11,116 nucleotides of DNA from positions 1 through 11,116 of the forward strand of contig CAJMLL010000057.1 in the NCBI GenBank assembly GCA_905214225.1, given 5' to 3'. The stretch is from an uncultured bacterium (GTDB lineage Bacteria; Bacillota; Clostridia; Peptostreptococcales; Anaerovoracaceae). The position numbers and the translations under genes were made by a program. The notes below the pieces were generated by a model. It did no database searches. It was not told where the DNA came from and saw only the letters and a list, made by a program, of their open reading frames with translations. Shown here in pieces: positions 1 through 6,742 of this stretch (positions within the stretch are counted from its first letter, which is position 1; each line of letters starts with the position of its first letter).

Positions 1-52
1 TCTGGATGCTGCTGACATTCAGTTATTTAGAGACTGGTTTTCGGACAGTCTC
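1..52 (-). mobile_element. putative end of an inserted element (unidentified)
   Basis: Read on the minus strand, the transporter gene matches its intact paralogue (3647-5047) up to the SPLG codons. At about position 52 it then switches to unrelated sequence. The new sequence opens with GAGACTG, a 9-nt spacer and CAGTCTC (plus-strand positions 30-52), a perfect 7-bp inverted repeat. The downstream stretch to the window edge is AT-richer and has no match to the paralogue. An abrupt junction with a terminal inverted repeat is what an insertion sequence end looks like. No transposase is visible, and the other end and any target duplication lie outside the window. A deletion or recombination junction with a small hairpin is the main alternative. 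The family is not recognised with certainty. Confidence 0.35.
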
Positions 53-1175
53 CCAGAGGGGAGAAGAACATCTCGCCGAGTGTCAGGAATACCAGGAAGA
101 TGATCAGCAGCAGGCAGGTCGGCTTTGCGCTTCCGCGTGCAGTGTCGATGATTGCGAAGTAGATGTATCCGCAGCCGAGGAAGGCAATTGCGATACCCAG
201 CTTCTTGAAGATACTCATGTCGCCCTGCGGACGTGCTTCCAGCTTATGCCAGAGAGCAGCGGTGATCGGTCCGGAAATGATGCAGAACAGAGCATTGAGG
301 GAGTCGAACCAGCTCTGCGGAATCGTGAAGTTTCCGACAGTCCAGTTCATATTTGTCCCCCAGTAATAGTAAGCCGGGAGGTAAGCCAGATACCAGAACA
401 GCCAGAATACAATTTCAAATGCAGAGATCAGGATGATTGCCCAGATACGCTTTTTCTCAAGTGTGTTCAGGGTCAGCTTGACTTCCTTCTGCGCAGCCTT
501 CTGAGCCTTTTCGCGAGCGATTTCCTCATCAGTAAGTTCTTTCTTAAACGGAACCTTTCCGGCATCTCCACCCTTGAAGTGAATTCCGAGAGTGAACCAT
601 ACGCAGCCTGCAAGCATTACGATGGATGCCAGTCTGAAGCAAGGACGGAATCCCATAACGCTTCCATGAGCAAATACCTTCGTGTACAGAACGCCGGCAA
701 TCAGCGGTCCTACACAGGCTCCGACATTTACAAGTGAGTAGCGGATTGAATATGCAGACTTCAGATCCTCTTTCTTGACGATTTTACCAACCATCGGGCC
801 TGTCTTGAACAGTCCGAGTCCGAATGCTACGCAGAAAATCATCGCGTAGATCATTCCTGCGGAATGAGCAATGGATCCGCAGAAATAGCCGGCAGCTACG
901 ATCAGAAGACCAACCGTTGTAGAATAACGAGGACCGATCCATCTGTCGACGACATATCCGCCGAGAATTGCCAGCAGGTAGGAGAACGCAGTCAGGTTAG
1001 ACTGCATCTTCGCACCAGTAACCTGGGAAAGACCAAGTCCGCCGTTCGCTACTGCTGCAGTAACGAACATCAGAATCAGTGAACGTCCGAGATAGAAGGA
1101 CATTCGCTCAAAAATTTCAGTACTTCCGCATACCCAGAAGGCCAGCGGGTACCTTCTCTTTTTGGTTTCAGGCAT
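27..1175 (-). pseudogene. POT-family proton/peptide symporter, C-terminally truncated
   Basis: The gene encodes a membrane transporter of the proton-dependent oligopeptide (POT/PTR2) family. The start is the ATG at 1175 because GGAGG lies 6 nt upstream; the in-frame ATG at 1196 has no such site. Residues 20-24 carry the family's ExxER proton-coupling motif (E20, E23, R24), and around residues 72-81 there is a GGxxxDRWxG motif matching the conserved POT loop. Several hydrophobic helices follow, with a charged cytoplasmic linker rich in Lys and Glu near residues 210-245. It is very similar to the intact protein encoded at 3647-5047, but similarity stops after about residue 375. Seven unrelated residues (DCPKTSL) and a stop follow, giving 382 residues instead of about 466. 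The lost part covers the AEYAPSR segment and the last transmembrane helices. The protein is therefore probably non-functional, though promoter and ribosome site are intact. Truncation looks recent because the rest of the frame is open. Confidence 0.8.
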
Positions 1176-1306
1176 TTTACACCTCCACACAAACACAAAG
1201 CATAATACAATAACTCATATAACTCCACGAAAAACTTTAAAATAATGCGAATTAATTTAAAATTACGAACGCGATGCATCAATGTTCACATTTTCGCTGT
1301 GATGTT

Positions 1307-1336
1307 ATTATATCATTTATCTATCACAAATGTAAA
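1307..1336 (-). promoter_or_regulatory. sigma-A promoter of the truncated POT transporter
   Basis: On the minus strand, TTTACA (1331-1336) and a perfect TATAAT (1307-1312) are 18 nt apart. Transcription would start near 1300 and give a leader of about 125 nt before the ATG at 1175. A perfect AACATGTT palindrome (1335-1342) overlaps the -35 box. TGTGAT and ATCACA arms (1298-1303 and 1323-1328) flank the -10 box. Either could be an operator; neither matches a site I can name. Confidence 0.65.
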
Positions 1337-1382
1337 CATGTTCCATGCATATTTTTTGTATTTTATTTAACGATATACGTGT

Positions 1383-1598
1383 TTATGCTATCACATAAGA
1401 ATATGTTATACATTCCGTCATCATTGATATTCCGGCATTATTGACACTTAGAACACGGTTCAGTGTTGCCTCTGGGTTATTTACACTTTTATGCATATTT
1501 ATAGATATTGATAATCCTGCAACGAACTCTGCAATCACAAACACTTCACCTATTATTCGCTCATCAATAGTTCCCACTTTATTGTATGCACTATTCAT
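1383..1598 (-). pseudogene. possible decayed ORF, function unknown
   Basis: This is a 71-residue open frame in an AT-rich spacer. Its translation reads like a protein fragment (for example SVNNPEATLNRVLSVNNAG) rather than random AT-rich sequence. The ATG has no ribosome binding site and follows an in-frame TGA a few codons upstream, so it is not a convincing intact gene. No promoter is evident for it. It could be the remnant of a gene once located between the aminopeptidase and the truncated transporter, or chance. I do not recognise a family. The opposite strand is also open (1441-1716), but that product is a run of hydrophobic residues typical of AT-rich noncoding sequence. Confidence 0.22.
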
Positions 1599-1714
1599 CT
1601 TGTGCGAAGCTCAATATGGGTTATTAATTTCACTTGTATACATCAAATATTTCTATTATTTCTTTTTTACATTATCAATTGTTGTAACGCGGTATAGATT
1701 AATTTTCACGTATT

Positions 1715-1749
1715 AAAAAGCAGAGCTGAATTTTACTTCAGCTCTGCTT
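1715..1749 (-). terminator. Rho-independent terminator after the aminopeptidase gene
   Basis: A perfect 13-bp stem (1718-1730 with 1737-1749, core GCAGAGCTGAA) encloses a 6-nt loop. On the minus strand it is followed by a run of T residues (plus-strand A residues 1715-1719). It lies about 80 nt beyond the stop at 1830 and closes the transporter-aminopeptidase unit. The plus-strand side lacks a T run, so it works for the minus strand only. Confidence 0.9.
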
Positions 1750-1829
1750 GAAAATATGTTTGTGTGGAGTTTATCTATTATGTATTTCCGGCTGAACAGT
1801 CCGCGCCGGCGCCGGATGCTGTCTTGCGG

Positions 1830-3617
1830 CTACACTTCACGTGTGTATTTTGCCAGCCACTCCCGCTCATCTTCTTCCAGATACGGAGAGATGGTCTCAT
1901 ACACCTTCTTATGATAATCATTCAGCATCGCTCTCTCATGCTCCGTCATGCATTCCGGATCAATCGCGTCCAGATCCATCGGAATCAGGGTCAACGGCTC
2001 AAAATGCATGAACTGGCCGTCTCCATTCAGTTCATCTTTGCAGACGAGAAGCTCATTCTCCAGACGAACGCCGTGGGAGTCTTCAATATATATGCCCGGC
2101 TCATCGGTAATGACCATACCTTCTTCAAACACTGCGGTATCTCCCTTCCGGTATCTCCAGCGGAAGCTTGCCGGACTTTCATGAATGTTCAGCAGGTAGC
2201 CGATTCCATGTCCGGTTCCGTGATTGAAGTTCATGCGGCGGTCCCAGAACGGTTTTCTCGCATAGGTATCCAGAGGAATTCCTGTGCATCCGTACGGGAA
2301 CACTGCGTTAGCCAGGGACAGATTGCTGACTGCGACAAGGGTGAAATCTTCTTTCATCTTATCCGTAACCGGTCCCAGGACATACGTTCTGGTGACGTCA
2401 GTCGATCCCTCGTAGAATCCTGCGCCTGTATCGGTCAGCAGCATTCCCTCCGGTTTCAGTTCAACGTCGGTCTCCGGGGTCGGCGCGTAGTGCACGATCG
2501 CAGCATGCGGCCCGTAAGATGAAATCGGCTCAAAGCTCGGCCGGATAAAATTCCCCATCTCTTTTCTGAACTCATCCAGTTTGTCCGACGCGCTGATCTC
2601 AGTAATCTTCATCTTTCCGACGTTTTCTTTCAGCCACTTCATGAAGCGGATATGCGCAATACTGTCCTTAATTTCTGCTTTGCGGATGTTTTCAATCTCA
2701 ACGGGATTCTTAACAGTTTTAAATTCCATTTCCGGGTTCATGCACTCAACCGTCTTTACAGCATCCGGCAGATTGCTGTAAAGTGCATAGTTCATCTTGG
2801 ATGGATCCATCATGATGACTTCATCTTCACCGGTCTTCTTGATATCCTCGTAGATGTCGTTGTACGGATGCAGAACGACGCCGACCGATTCCAGACCTTG
2901 TTTAATCTCATCGGAGAGTTTTCTCTCATCAATATATAAATGGTACTCTTCCTGCGTCATAATAGCATACGATAAAATCATCGGGAAGAATTCAATATCA
3001 TCGCCGCGGATGTTCAGTGTCCAGCAGATATCATCCAGTGTCGTCACGACGTGCTGTGTTGCGCCGGCTTCCGCCATTTTCTTACGGACATCTTTTATCT
3101 TTTCCGCAGCGCTTTTTCCTGTATACTGCAGATCCAGGCAGAATGCCGGTTTTTCTGAAAGCGGCGGACGGTCTTCCCAGATCTCATCAATCAGGTCGAC
3201 GGAATAATTGACCTGACCATGATGCATCTCTGCAATCTGCTGGTACTCCTGACCCTCGCTGACGGAGACTACGCGTCCGTCAAAACCGATCGTCTCGCCG
3301 TCTTTTACAGCCTCTCTCAGATAATCCGGGAGCGTCGGAACATCCGGCTCGCCCATCTTCATCAGCTGAACGGTCGTTCCTGCAAGCTGCTTTCCGGCCT
3401 GAATAAAATACCGGCCGTCTGTCCACAGTCTTGCATCATGCATGGAAATCAGCGCCGTTCCCGCAGAACCGGTAAATCCTGTAATGTAAGCACGTGCCTT
3501 AAAATGCTCGCCGACATACTCCGTCTGATGGAAGTCAGCTGTCGGCACTACATAGTAATCAATATTATTCTGCGCCATCTTTTCTCTGAGCGCAGCTAAT
3601 CTTTCCGGAACAGTCAC
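1830..3617 (-). CDS. pepP: Xaa-Pro aminopeptidase (peptidase family M24B)
   Basis: This cytoplasmic metallopeptidase removes the N-terminal residue from peptides whose second residue is proline. The start chosen is GTG at 3617, because AAGGAG precedes it by 6 nt. A GTG at 3638 in the same frame would add seven residues but overlaps that ribosome site. The product is 595 residues, the length of the three-domain XPNPEP1-like class rather than the shorter E. coli PepP. Two creatinase-like N-terminal domains are followed by the pita-bread catalytic domain from about residue 310 and a C-terminal M24 tail. The five metal ligands are present: D396 (TDTGA), D407 (STDVTR), H470 (HGTGHG), E506 (DEPGIY) and E520 (RLENEL). 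H376 in PHAAIVHY fits the proton-shuttle histidine. There is no signal peptide or membrane segment. The start lies 29 nt after the stop of the peptide transporter, so the two are probably co-transcribed: uptake followed by hydrolysis of proline peptides. The gene symbol is by family. Confidence 0.93.
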   Translation of the reverse strand: MTVPERLAALREKMAQNNIDYYVVPTADFHQTEYVGEHFKARAYITGFTGSAGTALISMHDARLWTDGRYFIQAGKQLAGTTVQLMKMGEPDVPTLPDYLREAVKDGETIGFDGRVVSVSEGQEYQQIAEMHHGQVNYSVDLIDEIWEDRPPLSEKPAFCLDLQYTGKSAAEKIKDVRKKMAEAGATQHVVTTLDDICWTLNIRGDDIEFFPMILSYAIMTQEEYHLYIDERKLSDEIKQGLESVGVVLHPYNDIYEDIKKTGEDEVIMMDPSKMNYALYSNLPDAVKTVECMNPEMEFKTVKNPVEIENIRKAEIKDSIAHIRFMKWLKENVGKMKITEISASDKLDEFRKEMGNFIRPSFEPISSYGPHAAIVHYAPTPETDVELKPEGMLLTDTGAGFYEGSTDVTRTYVLGPVTDKMKEDFTLVAVSNLSLANAVFPYGCTGIPLDTYARKPFWDRRMNFNHGTGHGIGYLLNIHESPASFRWRYRKGDTAVFEEGMVITDEPGIYIEDSHGVRLENELLVCKDELNGDGQFMHFEPLTLIPMDLDAIDPECMTEHERAMLNDYHKKVYETISPYLEEDEREWLAKYTREV

Positions 3618-3646
3618 GATATACTCCTTTCTGTCCACGTTGGCCC

Positions 3647-5047
3647 CTAGGCCGCTTTTTCCTTTGTCTGGTTCTTTGAATCGCTGTTTTTATCCTTGAC
3701 CAGCGATGTCAGCTTGTTATCCATCGCAAACAGCACAATCGTGCAGAAGAACGCAACGATGGCAATGCCGATGCAGGCATGGGAGAACTGGAATCTTCCG
3801 CCGAATACGAATTCATAGACATATCCGTACAGCTTTGCTGCTGCAAAAATTCCCAGTCCCCAGACACTTCCCAGAATGGCAAGCATGCGGCTCGGCGCAT
3901 ACTCAGCGATAAATGCATTTCCAAGCGGTGAGAAGAACATTTCTCCCAGTGTCAGGAACGCCATGAAAATGAGCAGGAACAGTACAGACGGTTTGCTGCT
4001 GCCTCTGGCAACATCCAAAATGGCAAAGTAGATGTATCCGAGTCCGATAAAGGAAAGACCAAACGCAAGTTTCTTAAACAAACTCATATCTCCCTGCGGA
4101 CGTCTGGACAATCTCTGCCAGAGTGTCGCTGTGATCGGTCCCAGAATGACGCAGTAGAGTGAGTTCACAGAATCAATCCATGCGGTCGGAATATGGAACC
4201 CGCCGATGGTCCAGTTCAGGTTCTCTGTCCAGTGGTAGTAAATCGGCAGGAATGCCAGATACCAGAAGATCCAGAACACGATCTGGAACGCGGAAATCAG
4301 GATGATTGCCCAGATACGTTTCTTCTCAATCGGAGTAAGCTTTTCTTTATATTCACCCTTATTCTTTGCTCTTTCTTCAGCTTCGCGAGCCAGCTCTTCT
4401 GCAGTCTTTTCTTTCTTAAACGGTTTCTTACCGGCATCTCCGCCTTTCAACCAGATTCCGACAGTAAACCAGATGCCTCCGGCAAGCATGACGATAGCCG
4501 CCATACGGAAGCAAGGACGGAATCCGAGCACATCTCCATGCGCAAAGACATGTTCATACAGAATTCCTGCGACAAACGGCCCAATAAACGCGCCTATATT
4601 AACTAAAGAATAGCGAATAGAATACGCGGAATTCAGCAGCTCTGGCTTAACGATCCTTCCGATCATCGCTCCGGTCTTGAAGAATCCAAGTCCCAGCGCT
4701 ACGCAGAAAATCATGACATAAATCAATTTTGAAGACTGCGCAATAGATCCGCAGAAATAACCAAACGCAATAATCAGTGCACCGATCGGTGTGGTATAGC
4801 GTGCGCCGACGACACGGTCGACAAATACGCTGCCGAGCATGCCGGCGAGATAGGAATACGCGGTTAGGTCAGCCTGCATCTTTGCGGCTGTGGTGTCGGA
4901 AAGGCCCAGGCCTCCGTGCGCAACTGCTGCTGCGACAAAGAGCAGGATCAGCGAACGTCCGAGATAGAACGACAGTCGCTCAAAAATTTCTGTACATCCG
5001 CAGACCCAGAAGGCAATCGGGTACTTTCTGCCTTGTGTTTCTTGCAT
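3647..5047 (-). CDS. POT-family proton-dependent oligopeptide symporter
   Basis: This inner-membrane carrier of the POT/PTR2 (MFS) family is predicted to import di- and tripeptides with protons. The start is ATG at 5047, preceded by GGAGG at 6 nt; an in-frame ATG at 5074 lacks a site. The product has 466 residues. Motifs include ExxER in the first helix (E20, E23, R24), a DRxxGxR loop near residue 77 and a charged Lys/Glu-rich linker in the middle of the protein. Late motifs are FWIFWYLAFLP and, near residue 370, GEMFFSPLGNAFIAEYAPSR, which corresponds to the conserved E-P region of helix 10. The tail is polar and lysine-rich. It is intact and closely related to the broken gene at 27-1175, so the two probably arose by duplication around the aminopeptidase. 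The substrate is inferred from family and from the adjacent Xaa-Pro aminopeptidase. Peptide preference, and whether the two copies differ, cannot be read from sequence. Confidence 0.9.
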   Translation of the reverse strand: MQETQGRKYPIAFWVCGCTEIFERLSFYLGRSLILLFVAAAVAHGGLGLSDTTAAKMQADLTAYSYLAGMLGSVFVDRVVGARYTTPIGALIIAFGYFCGSIAQSSKLIYVMIFCVALGLGFFKTGAMIGRIVKPELLNSAYSIRYSLVNIGAFIGPFVAGILYEHVFAHGDVLGFRPCFRMAAIVMLAGGIWFTVGIWLKGGDAGKKPFKKEKTAEELAREAEERAKNKGEYKEKLTPIEKKRIWAIILISAFQIVFWIFWYLAFLPIYYHWTENLNWTIGGFHIPTAWIDSVNSLYCVILGPITATLWQRLSRRPQGDMSLFKKLAFGLSFIGLGYIYFAILDVARGSSKPSVLFLLIFMAFLTLGEMFFSPLGNAFIAEYAPSRMLAILGSVWGLGIFAAAKLYGYVYEFVFGGRFQFSHACIGIAIVAFFCTIVLFAMDNKLTSLVKDKNSDSKNQTKEKAA

Positions 5048-5417
5048 GTTAAACCTCCAGTTTTCATATTGCATTACATACTTCTATTTCTTTACTTCAA
5101 CGCGTTAAAGACAGAAAGAACTAAATATTATAAACATGCACTTTGTGTGTTCATTGCTTCTGACACAGCGATATGGTATCATATCCTGTACATGATACGC
5201 AACCCGTTTTTTGTATATTATTCAGATACTTGCGTTGATTCCGTTTTTAATCTATTTTTCTTAACATGATTATTTATTCTCCCGTTTTTCGAATAATAGT
5301 CTCATCTTACACATCATATTATTTAGTTTTCAGACTTTTACGCTGCATATTTATTCGTATGTGCGCATGCCGTCCTCTGGCTTATACTGCGTTTTAAACC
5401 GTGTTCTAATTAATTGT
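5048..5417. other. AT-rich spacer upstream of the peptide transporter
   Basis: About 370 bases without a convincing gene. It holds the candidate promoter and palindrome near 5173-5202 and an alternative -10 box near 5127. Three copies of CCGTTTTT on the plus strand (5204, 5241, 5282) are spaced 37 and 41 nt apart. The remainder, 5290-5417, shows nothing I can interpret. No riboswitch-like or T-box-like leader was recognised. Confidence 0.55.
5173..5202 (-). promoter_or_regulatory. candidate promoter and operator of the transporter-aminopeptidase unit
   Basis: On the minus strand, TTGCGT (5197-5202) and TACCAT (5173-5178) are spaced 18 nt apart, a moderate sigma-A match. A 7-9-7 inverted repeat, GTATCAT and ATGATAC (5176-5198), fills the spacer, the usual position for a repressor site. 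A second -10-like TATAAT lies at 5127-5132, but its only -35 candidate (TGAACA) is 15 nt away. The true start of transcription is therefore uncertain. No regulator gene lies beside this unit. Confidence 0.4.
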
Positions 5418-5453
5418 AAAAAAAAACCAAGACTGCGTTCTAGCAGTCTTGGT
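5418..5453 (-). terminator. Rho-independent terminator of the citrate synthase-aconitase-IDH operon
   Basis: A perfect 11-bp stem, ACCAAGACTGC (5426-5436) with GCAGTCTTGGT (5443-5453), encloses a 6-nt loop. On the minus strand it is followed by nine T residues (plus-strand A residues 5418-5426). It begins 30 nt after the isocitrate dehydrogenase stop and is a textbook intrinsic terminator closing the operon. Confidence 0.95.
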
Positions 5454-5483
5454 GAATAATCATGCACAGAATATCGTGCAGGT

Positions 5484-6710
5484 TTACAGTTTGCTCATCA
5501 AATAATCGGTGAACTCTGCTCCGGTCGCACCGTCCTTATGACCGGTGATGACGACCTTCTTTTCCTTCTCACAGCACTCATCCAGTGCCTGATCCAGCTT
5601 CTCTGACTCTTTATCATAGCCAATGTGAGAAAGCATCATAGCTGTTGCCTTGATCAGGCTGGCAGGGTTAGCGTACTGGCCTCTTCCCTCTTCAATCATG
5701 CGGTCTGCAGAGCCATGAACGGCCTCAAACATCGCATACTGATCTCCCAGATTGGAGCTTCCGGCTGTGCCGACTCCGCCCTGGATTTCCGCTGCCTCAT
5801 CGGTGATGATGTCACCGTACAGGTTCGGAAGAACGAATACCTGGAAGTCTTTTCTTCTGGTTTCATCCAGCAGCTTGGCGGTCATGATGTCGATGTACCA
5901 GTCCTGAAGCTTCAGTGTCGGATATTTCATCGCTACTTCATGGCAGATTCTGGAGAAGTTTCCGTCGGATTTCTTCAGGATATTGGCCTTGGTGACGATA
6001 TTGACGTTCGTCTTTCCGTTTGCAACTGCGTAATCATAGGCAGCTTTCGCAATACGGCGTGTTCCCGGCTCTGTGATTACCTTAAAGTCGATGGAGAGTT
6101 TTCCCGGAACCTCAATTCCGCGGCTTCCTACCGCATACAGGTCCTCGGTATTCTCTCTGAAGAAGATCCAGTCAATGCCTTTTTCCGGAACCTGAACCGG
6201 GCGTACATTCGCGTACAGATCCAATTCTCTTCTCAGGGCAACATTAGCGCTTTCCAGTGTACCGCCCTTCGGTGTCGTTGTCGGCCCCTTCAGCAGAACA
6301 TCGCATTTTTTAATCTCCTCCAGAACATCATCCGGAACGGCTTTCTTCTGGGCCAGACGGTTTTCAATCGTCAGTCCGTCGATCTGTTTCAGAACGACCT
6401 TTCCTTCCTCAATCGGTCCGCTGAGAAGATGTTTCAGCACACGGACTGCCTGCTCGGAAATGCTTGGTCCGATACCGTCTCCCGGGCAGATGCCGATAGT
6501 GACAACCGGCAGATTGCGGAAATCTTTCTTATTTTTTGCTGCCTCTTCCATACGCATGACGCGGCCGAGCTGTTCTGTCAGCAGTGTGCGGAACTGGCCG
6601 CACACATCACTTACAACTGTCATCTCATTAATTTCCTTTAAACTCATATTAATCAGCTCCTTCAGTCCGCCGCCCTGTTCAGCAGCTCTCTTGTCTCTTT
6701 CACTTGTCAT
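5484..6710 (-). CDS. icd: isocitrate dehydrogenase, NAD-type (isocitrate/isopropylmalate dehydrogenase family)
   Basis: The enzyme oxidatively decarboxylates isocitrate to 2-oxoglutarate in the cytoplasm. The beta-decarboxylating dehydrogenase fold starts near residue 69 (VVTIGICPGDGIG). Substrate residues are visible: S154 and N156 in LESANVALRR, R160, R170, Y192 in FFRENTEDLY, K241 in TKANILK, D274 in YIDIM, and D300/D304. The serine-asparagine pair is typical of isocitrate rather than isopropylmalate enzymes. The cofactor loop HGSAD lacks the Lys-Tyr pair of NADP-specific E. coli Icd, which suggests NAD. Homo-isocitrate dehydrogenase is a less likely alternative given the neighbours. The N terminus is odd: family members usually begin just before the GDGIG loop, but here 60-odd residues precede it. 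There are two good starts, ATG 6710 (AAGGAG at 9 nt) and ATG 6647 (AAGGAG at 9 nt, 387 residues). I list the longer one because it sits 32 nt after the aconitase stop. The first 21 residues are low-complexity, so the shorter form is equally plausible. Confidence 0.88.
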   Translation of the reverse strand: MTSERDKRAAEQGGGLKELINMSLKEINEMTVVSDVCGQFRTLLTEQLGRVMRMEEAAKNKKDFRNLPVVTIGICPGDGIGPSISEQAVRVLKHLLSGPIEEGKVVLKQIDGLTIENRLAQKKAVPDDVLEEIKKCDVLLKGPTTTPKGGTLESANVALRRELDLYANVRPVQVPEKGIDWIFFRENTEDLYAVGSRGIEVPGKLSIDFKVITEPGTRRIAKAAYDYAVANGKTNVNIVTKANILKKSDGNFSRICHEVAMKYPTLKLQDWYIDIMTAKLLDETRRKDFQVFVLPNLYGDIITDEAAEIQGGVGTAGSSNLGDQYAMFEAVHGSADRMIEEGRGQYANPASLIKATAMMLSHIGYDKESEKLDQALDECCEKEKKVVITGHKDGATGAEFTDYLMSKL

Positions 6711-6742
6711 ATTCCTTGTCTCCTTGCCGCTTTGATTTTTGT

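Larger units (their letters stand above)
1176..1714. other. AT-rich spacer between transporter and aminopeptidase terminator
   Basis: About 540 bases of clearly lower GC than the flanking genes. The left part holds the promoter and leader of the truncated transporter. The middle holds the questionable 71-codon frame at 1383-1598. From about 1600 to 1714 I see only AT-rich sequence with frequent stops and no convincing gene, RNA or repeat. Confidence 0.6.

Noticed and set aside
1801..1815. GC-rich palindrome GCGCCGGCGC just after the aminopeptidase stop
   Set aside because: The perfect part is only 10 bp, without a T run or a loop. The real terminator is the 13-bp stem at 1718-1749. Probably chance or a minor transcript structure.
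1764..2522. A 252-codon plus-strand frame over the aminopeptidase 3' end
   Set aside because: It is a shadow of the aminopeptidase, whose metal ligands are all on the minus strand, and it runs across that gene's stop.
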